This document shows, piece by piece, positions 1 through 11,249 of a stretch of 64,000 bases of DNA. Numbering within the stretch: the stretch's first letter is position 1; the number at the start of each line of letters is the position of its first letter. This DNA is from Alviniconcha marisindica (lineage: Eukaryota; Mollusca; Gastropoda; Provannidae), in the NCBI GenBank assembly GCA_018857735.1, contig JABMCL010003827.1, forward strand, positions 20,001 through 84,000, given 5' to 3'. The notes below the pieces were generated by a model. The model was not told the DNA's origin, searched no databases, and saw nothing but the letters and a program-made list of their open reading frames with translations. A program made the position numbers and the translations under genes.

Positions 1-218
1 CTGGCCGGTGGGCTGAACCTGCGGATAATCGTTGCCGAGGAAACTCAAGTTGAAGCTGCCGCGTACACACGTATCTCTGCCGCAGGGCAGCCAAGGTTTG
101 CAGGTTGCTCATGTTTTTGCTGCTGTTGGCAGTGCCGGGTTCAAGTTGGCTTCTTCTGAAACGGACCGGCACCGTGTCCACCATCCAAGGGCTACGGAAA
201 GGCGGGGTGGGGCGGGTG
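1..218. other. unassigned left-edge sequence
   Basis: No gene or repeat family is recognised here. Short open frames on both strands run into the GA repeat that follows and show no domain. Confidence 0.4.
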
Positions 219-555
<337 letters not shown>

Positions 556-746
556 AACGGCCAAACCTGGGCTGGAATCGGCTGCATGCCCTCAGTCCTA
601 AAAACAATGTTACGAAACTGCTGGGCCACGCTGCCCTGCCATTGTTCCACCCACTGTCTAAGGGACAACAACCGCAAAACGGGCTTTGTTGCAGTGACTG
701 ACTCGGAAATCCTACCATTAATTTGTAGGCACATTTAGTTCTTTAG

Positions 747-812
<66 letters not shown>

Positions 813-973
813 TCTTTTGGCTGTAAACACACACACAGCACACACACACACACACACACAACACAACACACACCCACACACACGGCTGACACGCACGCAC
901 CCCCCCCACACACACACACACACGCACACACACACTGACACGCACGCAGGCATGCACACACACACACACACTG
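747..973. repeat. (AC)n microsatellite, interrupted
   Basis: Long CA/AC runs with CAC and CGCA interruptions. Open frames on either strand are His-Thr or Cys-Val repeats and not genes. Confidence 0.95.
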
Positions 974-1283
974 TGCAGACCACCGCAGTTAGACCCCTCA
1001 ACCCAGGTAAGGGTCAGGCACAGGCATAAACAGGTACAAGTATTTCACCAATGCCTCCTCACGTGATCCAGCAGGTACGTCGATCACGCGTCACACAAAT
1101 ACGCCCACGGTCACAGAACTACACCGATGACCCCTCAACTGTGCTGACACTGAGACAGTGAGTGACCAGCATTGACCACACACACAACTTGAGGTCACGC
1201 GGCAGGGTAGTAGTAGCAAATCGGCCAGCACGGCCCTGGGTCAAGCGACCGAGTTAATTTTGACGTTGTCTGTGCACACTTTT

Positions 1284-1391
1284 CAGAGCTCAGGAACTGT
1301 GTCAGTCAGTGAAAGTCGAGGTGGACGCCCTGGGCACCCCGTCATCTCTGTGGACGTAAAGCAACACTGAACGAACGAACGAACGAACGAA
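1284..1391 (-). mobile_element. 90-bp SINE-like element, copy 1, plus (GAAC)n
   Basis: Reverse-orientation copy of an element also present at 1660, 42121, 52989, 53101, 61401 and 61973. It begins CAGAGCTCAGGA, continues AAAGTCGAGGTGGACG and ends TGTGGACGTAAAGCAACA. An internal stretch (CCCTAATAAACCTACGG in other copies) is missing. A (GAAC)n tail follows at about 1367-1391, as expected for a retroposed sequence. Confidence 0.7.
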
Positions 1392-1659
1392 GGCAAACTT
1401 TTCATAACCACTGAAGCGTGGCTAAGGAAATGTAAAGATAGAGGTTATGCCCGATTTTTAACAACGGAGAGAAGAGGGGTGAAGGGGGGGGGGGGGTTCT
1501 GGGGGGTCACTGCATGCAGTCTGGTTCTCAGACAGGTCAGTGTCAGCGGCGGGGTGCCACGGATGCACAAACTACACCCCCACCTCAGTCCCGCAACCCT
1601 CCACCGCCCTGCAACCCTCCACCTCCTTTAACCGGAAAGACCAGATTGTTGGATGAAAT

Positions 1660-1747
1660 GTTGCTTTACGTCCACAGAAACCGTATGCTTATTAGGGACG
1701 GGAGCCCACAGGACGTCCACCTCGACTTTCACACAGCTCCTGAGCTC
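1660..1747 (+). mobile_element. 90-bp SINE-like element, copy 2
   Basis: Opens GTTGCTTTACGTCCACAGAA, then ACCGTATGCTTATTAGGGAC and GACTTTCACACAGCTCCTGA. It aligns closely with copies at 42121 and 61973. The open frame covering it is not a gene. Confidence 0.75.
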
Positions 1748-2020
1748 CGGAAAGTCCAGAGCTATCCAAGTCTCTCTTCAACGCAGGAGTATAACCAAAA
1801 CATATACGGCTTGGCAGGCTTTGCCTACTGCTAGCAAGGCGGCCATTACTGATAATTTCTGCCTCAGTCAGTTCCATGACCGGTTCAGTCAATTCGATTT
1901 TTGTTGTTGTTGCTGTTGTTGAAACCAGCTTAGCACATAGAGTGGGGGGTTTTCAAACAGTGAATCAGACTTTAGCTAGTGAATTGTGTTACGCTCTGGT
2001 AACTGAGGGGCCTTCGCGGA

Positions 2021-2028
2021 TGACGTCA
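2021..2028. promoter_or_regulatory. palindromic CRE-like motif
   Basis: Exact TGACGTCA octamer, the CREB/ATF consensus. No gene starts nearby, so function is unproven. A second exact copy is at 5039-5046. Confidence 0.2.
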
Positions 2029-2375
2029 CGTTTACATGTGAACACTAAAATTAGACATGCCACAGGTTTCTGCCAGAAACTGCACCGTGTGACGCGGCGG
2101 CGATTACTGATTTTAATAACGCCGGATTAGATCAGCCAAAGCGGCCTCTCTAGAGACAGAGCACATTCTTCCGCAGTGAGTGACTGAACAAGTCAACGAC
2201 TGAGGTGCCAACAGTTCGGATCTGCAGGTCTGAACCCGGCTACCCGCAGAAAGGAGAACGGTGATAATTATTGTGTCATGATTTTCCTGCTCACTTGCAC
2301 CTCGAAGCAAGTGCAAGTGTGTGTGGGTTTGTTGTTGTTGTTGTGAAAATCATGCACTGAGATAATAGGGTAAAT

Positions 2376-2724
2376 CTGTTGGGAGGAGGGGGGGGGGGGG
2401 GGGGGGGAGCAGGTTTGGCCTAGCGTTGGGTAAGGCGTTAGGCTGGTAAGCAGAGGGACTTCGGTTCGAATCTGCTTCGGCTCTTTTTTTCTTCAAAAAG
2501 TTGTGGTCTGTGGACACTATCTTGGACTTGCCCTTCACCTTATGAAACATTAAAATGGCTCTCATCGTTTCCCATCTTCATGCAGAGTATTCTGGTGTGA
2601 CAATGTAGCGATGGGTATAAACCCCCCCCCACACACACACACCTCCACATCCTTTTCACCCACCTTCTCCCCGCCCCTGATAAGCCTATGGCCCTGTGAC
2701 GTTAAGCACCATGTTTACTTACTT
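2376..2724 (+). mobile_element. tRNA-derived SINE, copy 1 (with poly-G upstream)
   Basis: After a poly-G tract (about 2381-2408) a tRNA-like head starts at about 2411, with a degraded A box and a B box GGTTCGAATCT (2463-2473). A unique body and the tail GACGTTAAGCACCATG followed by TTTACTTACTT (to about 2724) come next. It is colinear with the better copy at 8157-8482. It is a retroposon, not a tRNA gene: the anticodon arm does not fold convincingly and the body continues about 250 bp. Confidence 0.8.
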
Positions 2725-2973
2725 GGAGGATGGGGGGGTCAACACTGAGATATAGGTTAATCTTTTGGGGAGGATGGGGGTGTGTGGCGGAGGGGGCTGG
2801 AGGGTTAGGCGACAACGGCAGTCAGCAATCTAAACAGTACGTCTATATCACAGCAATGGCCGCACTTAAGATTTTCCTCTGTCAACTGTTTCACTGACAT
2901 CAACATTCAGGTCAGCTATTACACAAGTGCGAAGTAATTGCTATATACACATTACAGAGACTTCGTCCCCTCG

Positions 2974-3029
<56 letters not shown>

Positions 3030-3036
3030 AGTACTA

Positions 3037-3081
<45 letters not shown>

Positions 3082-3082
3082 G
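2974..3082. repeat. 54-nt poly-C tract followed by (GT)n
   Basis: About 54 consecutive C residues (2974-3027), a ten-base spacer, then (GT)n to about 3080. The complementary strand could form G-quadruplexes. Homopolymers of this length are error-prone in sequencing, so the exact length is uncertain. Confidence 0.9.
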
Positions 3083-3321
3083 CTCTGTGTGTGTGTGTGA
3101 CTCTCTGTGCGTGCGTGCTATGTAGGAAATCGCTCGAGCAGAACTGACGTTTAGTTGTATATAATTTTATGCAGGTACAGGGGATGTGTCTCCGGGCCTG
3201 ATTGCACGGTCCAGCTACTATTGTAATGACACAGTCCACCCCATCCCCCACCTCCATCACTCGAGATAGGTTTCGCGTCGGCAGGCATTCGTGTCTCGTC
3301 TTAATCCCTGTGTAATACAAC

Positions 3322-3324
<3 letters not shown>

Positions 3325-3405
<81 letters not shown>

Positions 3406-3480
3406 TCTCTGTCTGTCTGATCTGGCTGTCTCTGTCTCTGCCTCTGTCTGTCTGTCTGTCTGTCTCTCTCTCCGTGTTGC
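3325..3480. repeat. (CT)n / (CTGT)n microsatellite
   Basis: CT dinucleotide runs passing into CTGT tetranucleotide repeats. Confidence 0.95.
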
Positions 3481-3617
3481 TCCATCAACGACTCACTTTT
3501 GGTCGACTGTAACGAGCACAAAGAATACAATGCTTGCACATTGACATAATTATGGCATACACGGTGACGAATAAGACGGTCCGTCAAACCTTTTCTCCAT
3601 CCGGCAGTTGCACTGGG

Positions 3618-4226
3618 GTAGTCTAGTGAGCATCTCAGTAGTCTCGTGAGCATTTCAGTAGTCTAGTGAGCATCTCAGTAGTAGTCTAGTGAGCATCTCA
3701 GTAGTCTAGTGAACACCTCAGTAGTAGTCTAGTGAACATCTCAGTAGTCTGGTGAACATCTCAGTAGTAGTCTAGTGAGCATCTCAGTAGTCTGGTGAAC
3801 ATCTCAGTAGTAGTCTAGTGAGCATGTCAGTAGTCTAGTGAACACTTCAGTAGTCTAGTGAGCATCTCAGTAGTAGTCTAGTGAGCATGTCAGTAGTCTA
3901 GTGAACATCTCAGTAGTAGTCTAGTGAGCATGTCAGTAGTCTAGTGAACACTTCAGTAGTCTAGTGAGCATCTCAGTAGTAGTCTAGTGAGCATCTCAGA
4001 AGTATAATGAACACTTCAGTGGTCTAGTGAGCATCTCAGTAGTAGACTAGTGAGCACCTCAGTAGTCTAGTGAGCATGTCAGTAGTCTAGTGAGCATCTC
4101 AGTAGTAGTCTAGTGAGCATCTCAGAAGTCTAGTGAACACCTCAGTAGTCTAGTGAGCATCTCAGTAGTCTAGTGAGCATGTCAATAGTCTAGTGAGCAT
4201 CTCAGTAGTCTAGTGAACATCTCAGA
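3618..4226. repeat. 20/23-bp minisatellite array
   Basis: About 28 tandem units of AGTAGTCTAGTGAGCATCTC. A subset carries an extra AGT triplet (23-bp form), with variants such as GAACACCTC and GAGCATGTC. Blocks of variants recur in the same order, suggesting multi-unit duplications. Confidence 0.95.
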
Positions 4227-5230
4227 ATCTGCTCCTTGGAAATTAAGCCCTCATGCTGGTCAGTCACTTCTGCGAATGTGTCCGAATACCAGCTGAACGC
4301 AAGAGACTTTTCAGTCTTGCGTATGGAGTTGTAAAAATTCTGCAGCTGATGTCTGTCATATATATATATGTATGCAAGTCATTGATCTGGGTTACATCTC
4401 TCGGTTGTTTTATATACTAACCGCTCGATGTGAAGTGCGTATTGCATATTACATCTGAGAAAGGTCTTGAGACAGTTTAGGCGGTGTGTAAGTACTCACC
4501 GTACCGACGTGTATTGTTGTCATTTATGTAATGCATGACTTTTACAGCACTGTGAGAAACCAACTCCGTCACCGTGACGATCCCCATGCATTCAAACACT
4601 GAGTCACACTTACGTAGTGCACATGCATGAAATACACAAAACATACGAGTCATACCAGTCATGAGTGTCCACTTAATCCATCTCAGAAGCGACGTTTTAT
4701 TACGTTTTACTCTTCTTCTTCTTCTTTTCTCTTTGTTGTGCTAAATTGTCTAATTGTCCTTCTTCTTCTTTTTTTTTTCTTCTTTTTTTTTATAGTGGAA
4801 CACGAGTGTTACCCAAAAGACAAATTTTCATTCTATGCATTTATTGTGAATAATAAAGTTCTTTTGTATTTGTATACCTGTATTGCTACAACCGGCCAGT
4901 TGCAGATCTCAGAAATCCTGTCACGACTCGTCCCTACATTAAACGGCATGCGGCCCTATTTACTGAATCAATCATCTCAACAGACAACACAACAAACAAA
5001 ACAAAACAAAAAACGCCGATTTCTATGGTTACCGTGACTGACGTCATCGGTTAAAAGCATCTTATCGACCTTCCGGTTAATCAACCGTCTTCAATGCACA
5101 TTAACGGCACCACTGAGAGGCTGCATCTTGCGGAACCAATTTATAACTGTGCTGATTTAACATTAAGGTTTATCGAGGGACTGGTATTCCGTGTATAGTC
5201 TGCAGACAATACCGTTACATGAATTAGCCG
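4227..5230. other. unassigned, non-repetitive intergenic
   Basis: Mostly AT-rich single-copy sequence with T-rich tracts near 4710-4790. It includes an exact TGACGTCA at 5039-5046. No recognisable gene. Confidence 0.4.
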
Positions 5231-5240
5231 CTGTTATTTA

Positions 5241-5715
5241 ATGTCGCCTTTTTGTGGGCGTAAGCGGCCCGGCACGATTCCAGACATTTCCTCTGACTCA
5301 CTTTTACGGGTTGCACGAGCAATGCAGGTAACATTGAATTCAGTTGTAAGTGTGTCGCCCCCCCCCCCCCACCTACCAACACCCCACTCTCTACTCTCGC
5401 CTCTCTTTGATGGCGTAAGCGGCCCCACGATTCAGCTTTCCTCTGACTCAGCTTTTACGGGTTGCACGAGCAATGCAGGAACATGAATCAGTTGTCAGTT
5501 GTGCGCCCCCCCACCCCCCCCCCACCCACCCTCAAAACACACACACACCTCTATCTCTCTCCTCCTCTCACACCACCACTCACACACACTCCATGCGCTA
5601 GCGCCCCCGGTTTCAGCTCGCTTCTTCTGACTCGCGGGCATAGTGTGCGAGATGTGACAGTGGCCGCTTTGCACGGCGATGCAGGGCAACACTGACCGCC
5701 CACCCGCTTCTCTTC
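5241..5715. repeat. ~155-bp degenerate tandem duplication with C-tracts
   Basis: The block GGCGTAAGCGGCCC...TTTTACGGGTTGCACGAG...AATGCAGG occurs at about 5257-5345 and again at about 5412-5485, with a diverged third copy near 5595-5700. Each is followed by a C-rich tract. Confidence 0.7.
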
Positions 5716-5944
5716 TCCCCCCCCCCCCCACTCACCCCTTACTAAAGCACTCCCTCACCCCCACCCCCATTCAGAACACACAGACACCTACACAGGTTTA
5801 ATTATTAGTGTGAATGTGTCGTTATTATTAATACAAGATTAGTACTTGTTTTATATTAGTGCAATTTATTAAGTATGTGATTGCGTGTATATGTCAGTAA
5901 ATGTATAATGGTATCTGTACATGTATGTGAACAAATGCGCTGAG

Positions 5945-6006
5945 ATCGCCCTGATATAATCGTACTGGTTGACTGGGCGTAAAACACCAAGTTACTTACT
6001 TGCTTG
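5945..6006 (+). mobile_element. SINE 3'-tail remnant
   Basis: CGCCCTGATATAATCGTACT, then GGTTGACTGGGCGTAAAACA and CCAAGTTACTTACTTGC. The same tail occurs at 49080-49135. It resembles the 3' tail of widespread molluscan SINEs, and the CACCA...TTACTTACTT ending is shared with the tRNA-SINEs in this window. Confidence 0.6.
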
Positions 6007-6254
6007 CTCAGCGGGGAACAGTGCTATAGAAAATGTGTGTATGTATGTATGTATGTATGTGTGTATGTATGTATGTATTATTACTGTTTTGTTGTCTTAT
6101 TTTCCTTTCGTGTGATGCCCGACTTGGCCGTGTTAGTTTTGTTGATGTCAAGTTATGACCTTCTGGCTGATGGTAAATAATAAACAATGAATTCGGTCAG
6201 TCTTGTTGTGAAAGCAACAACACGTGTTCACGGTTTGTCAGTAGGTTTGTTTTT

Positions 6255-6288
<34 letters not shown>

Positions 6289-6297
6289 TGTGTGTGA

Positions 6298-6380
<83 letters not shown>
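6255..6380. repeat. (GT)n microsatellite
   Basis: Long GT run with one CT/GAA interruption near 6288-6300. A short complementary (CA)n is at about 6506-6526. Confidence 0.95.
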
Positions 6381-6382
<2 letters not shown>

Positions 6383-7319
6383 GCAAAGGTGAACGCTTCG
6401 AAGCTGACACAATGCAGTAGCAACAAATGCGGATAACCCTGAACCCCGTGAAAAGCACACTCTAGCGTGAACCCGGACCTGGACACGGACCCCCACCCCT
6501 CCTCCACACACACACACACACACACAGAGTCCATCAGTGAAAAGGCTTCAGACTACTTTGCAGGGCCTACAGGCGCTAGACTGACTGGTATGTTTTGTTC
6601 AGTCATCCGGTTCTGGTTCTAACCCTCTATATCGTCAACTGAGTTTCCACAGCTTCAGGAATGTTGCCAGCAGCAGAGTTCTCTCCCCCCACCCCCCCCC
6701 CCCCCCCCCCCCCACTCCCTCTTCTGTTTACAAGACTGAGCTGGCATAAAAGCATTAATGTGCGCAGATGTGTACGCACAGTGCTTTGAGTGTGAACGAC
6801 TGAGGTGAACGCACGTGCGCGCGTGTGTGAATCACGAGTCAAGTTTGTGCCGTGCACCATGTCACGTCAACTTCATACAAAGTCACATACTCATTGTGAC
6901 GCGCGCGCCCACACTCGTACACCTTGTTCACACGGCTCAAAGTCTTCTGAAAAGCTCCGGCAAAAGCCGCGTGTTTAGCTGTAACCTACCACCTGCACTT
7001 TTGGCAGAATGACCGGGATGTTTTACGTGCTACTGCCGTGGTAACACGGGGGTGGAACGGATACTGACACACAAAAAAGTTGACCCTGGGCGGAGAAGAA
7101 AAATCACAGTTTCCCCCGCCACTCCTGCCGGGACTCAGCTGAACCCACAAGCGCCTGTTGTGTCGTTGTGATGTTAGTTGTTGTGTTTTTGCTGTTGTGC
7201 TTTTTGTTTTGTTTCGTGTGTGTGTGCGTGCGTGCGTGCGTGCGTGTGTGTGTGCGCGTGTGCACGCGGCACGGTGTATTTTCACGCGCTAATTAACTCC
7301 CTCGTCTGTTGACTGTACA

Positions 7320-7544
7320 GTGATGGCTCAGCCATCAAAGACACGGTCGGGGTGCGACTACGTTCGGCTGGAGCACGGTGCGACCCGGCGTCCAAGAAAG
7401 ACTGCCGTAAGGTCAGTCAGTGTCAAACTTCCAGCCTCTTGGCAATGCTGGCAGACTGAAATGAAAGCACGTGCTCTCCGACCGCCGCTAGACTGCCTCG
7501 AAGAGGTGATTGCCAGACCACTGGAGTGGCCGGCCGAACCGTGA
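7320..7544 (+). other. 74-codon open frame, unlikely gene
   Basis: An ATG-initiated frame follows a CAG (TGTACAG at 7313-7319) but shows no domain, is basic without pattern, and is followed by repeats. I do not recognise it and judge it a chance ORF. Confidence 0.12.
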
Positions 7545-7716
7545 GTGGGCTGGCCGGAATGCTGGACTGCCCACCAGATCGACTGGCATGCGTTATTGAG
7601 TCAGTCAGTGATCGACATGCATCTCAAAGACTGGTCCTCATTCTCTGAGTGTAGAACTGATTTGGATACTGTCCTGGCGACATGCAGAACTAAGCAATTT
7701 GTTTTTTTATTTAATT

Positions 7717-7775
<59 letters not shown>

Positions 7776-7935
7776 TTGTGTGGTGTGTGTGTGTGTGTGT
7801 TGTGTGTGTGTGTCGTGTTGTGGTGGTTGTGTGTGGAGAGAGAGAGAGAGAGAGAGACAGAGAGAGAGACAGAGCAGACAGACAGACAGACAAAGAGACA
7901 GACTGAGAGACAGAGAGAGACTGAGAGAGATTGTC
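7717..7935. repeat. (GT)n then (GA)n/(GACA)n compound microsatellite
   Basis: GT run with GC and GGTT interruptions, followed by GAGA and GACAGACA repeats. Confidence 0.95.
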
Positions 7936-8156
7936 ACGTGTGTGTATAACTTGGTCACCGATATTTTGTTATCTTGATAACTGCAGTAAGATCAGTCTAA
8001 TATGACTTGTGTGAAAAGACTTTTACTAAAACGAAAAGGAAGAAGAAGACGGAGACGGAGCAGACGCCGGACTGGCCGTGGGGGAAAGCAGCCGGCACCA
8101 CTGATGCACCGACAACAGTAGTATATAAATCGGCTGGGTCGCCTCGCCGGCCTGTG

Positions 8157-8482
8157 AGCCGGTTTGGCCTAGCGGTAAGGCGTTAGGCTGGTAAGCAGAA
8201 AGACCTCGGTTCGAATCCGCTTCGGCTCTCCTTTGTCTTCAAAAGTTGTGGTCTGTGGACACTGTCTTGGACTTTGTCCCTCACAATTATGAAACATTAA
8301 AATGGCTCTCATCGCTCCCCACCTTAATGCAGGAGTCATTCCGGTGGGGACAGGCGTAGCGATAGGTATATTATACAATCTCCCTCTCCCACCACCTCCA
8401 TACCTCCTTTCCCCCCTTCTCCCCGTCCCTAATAAGCCTCATGGTTTCTGTGGACGTTAAGCACCATGTTTACTTACTTACT
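8157..8482 (+). mobile_element. tRNA-derived SINE, copy 2 (best preserved)
   Basis: The tRNA-like head carries a pol III A box TGGCCTAGCGG (8165-8175) and a perfect B box GGTTCGAATCC (8208-8218). A body shared with the copies at 2411 and 28143 follows (TTATGAAACATTAAAATGGC and onward). The conserved tail has CCGTCCCTAATAAGCCTCAT then TTTCTGTGGACGTTAAGCAC. It ends in TTTACTTACTTA, a short repeat typical of SINE 3' ends. Confidence 0.88.
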
Positions 8483-8746
8483 CAGTTACTCGCCGGCAAG
8501 ATCATATCTGAAGCCCATGAACTCAGTCAGTCACGACTGACTGAAAACACCCCGACTGAACGGCTGCGGGCGCAATGATATGATCCGAAGCCAAGGACAT
8601 CATCTGACTGACACCGATCGATCGCATGGGCTGACTCAGGACTGAGACTGCTGCTCGCCGAGGCCGAGGCCGCGCCTGAGACAGACATGTTGAGACTAGC
8701 GCTCCACCACCTTCCGCGGCCTTCAACGGACACGCAAGGGCCATCC

Positions 8747-9165
8747 ATCGTCAGTCAGACAAATACTCCCAGAACTGTTTCAAAAGCAAATGACACTGGA
8801 AAATCGGTTTCTGCGAGAGGGGAGGAGCACATATGGGCTTTCCTGAGCGTAGGGGCGGAGCACATATGGGCTTTCCTGAGCGTAGGGGCGGAGCACATAT
8901 GGGCTTTCCTGAGCATGTACATACAGCAAAACCATCGTCAGTTAGACATACTTTCAGAACCGTTTCCAAAGCAACTGACCGACTGGGAAATTTCTGCGAG
9001 AGGGGCGAAGCACATGCAGGCTTTCCTGAGCATGTACATATAGCAAAACCATCGTCAGTGAGACAATACTTTCAGCGGAACTGTTTCCAAAGCAACTGAC
9101 CAACTGGGAAAGTTCTGCGAGAGGGGCAGAGCACATAATTATTGGCTTTCATGAGCGTGTGTATT
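8747..9165. repeat. nested tandem repeat: ~116-bp units with internal 33-bp triplication
   Basis: Three ~116-bp units (starts near 8747, 8930 and 9046) share CCATCGTCAGT, CTGTTTCCAAAGCAA and TCTGCGAGAGGGG. In the first, a 33-bp sub-block (GGAGCACATATGGGCTTTCC and flank) is repeated three times. The open frames that traverse the array arise only from the repeat. Confidence 0.85.
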
Positions 9166-9171
9166 TTATAG

Positions 9172-9200
9172 CAAGGAAAGAAAGAAAGAAAGAAAGAAAG
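9172..9200. repeat. (GAAA)n microsatellite
   Basis: About seven AAAG/GAAA units. Confidence 0.9.
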
Positions 9201-10820
9201 TCCTGCGGATGAGACATTAAACCGCGATTTTTCGTGTGTATGAAAACTTAAGATCACATAGCCTACACACGTCTTAAAGATCCTGTAGCCTGTCATGAGT
9301 GCGGTGGATTCTATACTGACACCAGACTGAACTAACCCAGCATGCATTAAAGTGTCAAAGTCTTCACTGCAGCAAAGATTATGTATTTATAATCTTTGAC
9401 AGCAGTCAGCCAGTCAGTGATGGTTGGGCTCCACGATCTATGGCCCACTTCGCGGGAAGAAGATAGAGCCAACTACCTTGAACCTAGCGGCATGTGACAC
9501 TGAGATGCGGCAACTGTTGACACGACATACGGCGTGTCGGAACAGCAGCTGTGTAGGCCTACATGTAAATCATTGATAATGTTGACAATAAACAGCCGAC
9601 TAATTAACCATGCATCACTGATTGAACTGAAACAGGGACCAAATAAGTGTATGAATCAACACGTTCATAAACTAGGACGGAACTCTTGTGTTGTAGTAAT
9701 CAGTCGATGCAGAGCTCACCACACCGCCTCAGTACAGTGACAGAAAGACTCGAGATGATACTGAATCGTGTGCATGTGGAACCCCGCCGAAGGAGCGTGA
9801 TCTCCGGGTCTTTCATACGCATGCAGCTTGCTGTCAGACGGAATGCAGTCTCAACGCTGGACGGCTGCCAGCAGCAACATACCTGTGCCGCGCTCTGAGC
9901 CGGCCAAATGACAGAGAACCCCTTGCTGAACAGGTACCCATCTCTTTCACCTTTGCGGACGGCGATGGCGGGAAAAAGCTTAATGCGAGCCGGAGCGGCG
10001 GCGGGCAGGGGGAAGTGACGGTGAAGAAGGCCGGGGGGGAGGGGGGGGGGGGGGGGGAGGGTCGAGCGTGGCAAGGTCGCTGGGAAGTGGAGACGTCAAG
10101 CTGGCGTGGCGCGCACAACTGCCGCGTTGGCCAACACATCATCACATGACTCGCCGTCACAAATTGGCCAGTATATTGGCGGGAGTTGTGTGGAAAGCCC
10201 GTCCAACTTGAGCTGAAAGAGGGGACTGAAATGCGGAGTTTTGAGTGTTTTTTTTTTTTTTTTTTGCTTTGTGTTTGTGTGTGTGCTTGCGTGCGTGTGT
10301 AAGTGTATGTCTCCTCGGAAAAACGATTCCGAGTTTCACAGGTGTGTCAAAGTTGTGAAATGAAGCGCCTTATGTGTGCGTGCAACGACTGAAAACCCTC
10401 CGCCTTTCCGCCACCATCATGTCCATGAAATTTGTAACGTCAAAACTGAGTGACTTGTCTGCAAACACTACACACGCACGAAGGCTGCGGGGATTTTTTT
10501 AATTTTTATAGTGTGTGCAGTCTTCAAAGTCTATGTTGACTTCCCAACATCCGCCGCTTCACTTCTTTTTTCAATTGTGTGTGTGCAATCTCCCTTTTTT
10601 TAAATTTTTATAATGTCACTGTGTGCAATCTTCACAAGCCTATGTTCAGTCCCCCCCAATTAGTGGTGTTGCGGAATGCTTGCAGTAGCCGGGCAAACTG
10701 GTACAACCAGCCTTGAAACGCGGATGTTAGCGTCCGCTATGCTTCTAATTGATGTTGTCCAGTGCATGAAGTGATGTACTCATCTGTCTTCTGTGTTCAG
10801 CGAGGATGTTTTACCTAACT
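9201..10820. other. unassigned intergenic
   Basis: Mixed single-copy sequence with a poly-G/C tract at about 10033-10060 and T/GT tracts near 10248-10300. Similar AT-rich blocks near 10495-10510 and 10595-10610 hint at a short duplication. No gene recognised. Confidence 0.4.
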
Positions 10821-10825
10821 CTCAA

Positions 10826-11015
10826 CGTGTGCTGGAGGGGGGGTGAACAGATCAGGATCTCGCATTGCTCTCCAAATGTTTAACGTTTGCTGGAAATGGG
10901 GGGGGGGGGGGGGGGGGGGTCAACAGATCAAGATGTCACATTGCTGTCGAGCTATTAACGTTTGCTGGAGGGGTTCAACAGATTAGGATCTCTCATTACT
11001 GTCTGTATGTTTGGC
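10826..11015. repeat. ~60-75-bp tandem triplication with poly-G
   Basis: Three blocks share ACGTTTGCTGGA, a G-tract, CAACAGATCAGGATCTC and CATTGCT. The middle block has a ~20-nt G run. Confidence 0.7.
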
Positions 11016-11249
11016 CTTCATGCAGTCAGTTCTTTTTCCTTATTCAACGAAGCGTGTCAACTTCACTGTCACATGCGTTTACAGTGTATTATTGCTTTTC
11101 TCCTTGTTTAGGCCCAACTGATGGGTGTACACAGCATGTGGAGAAAGTGTACTTGTGCATCCACAAAAACAAACAGTTGAAAGCCAACAGCAGAAGGAAC
11201 AATGAGAAAAACACCCGTTGAAACACAACAAAGTTCACGCATAACACAA

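Noticed and set aside
717..1030. Cys/Val-rich and His/Thr-rich frames
   Set aside because: They are products of the (CA)n repeat; similar frames at 6200, 7700, 57560-58050, 58740-59080 and 59660-60180 were rejected for the same reason.
2952..3653. 233-codon minus-strand frame
   Set aside because: It spans poly-C, GT and CT repeats (poly-Gly, His-Thr, Arg-Glu) with no domain.
8159..8228. tRNA gene
   Set aside because: Good A and B boxes, but the sequence is the head of a ~325-bp SINE with other copies at 2411 and 28143, so it is not a functional tRNA gene.
10157..10339. Small minus-strand frame with Lys/His-rich start
   Set aside because: Driven by T and GT tracts; no conservation signal visible.
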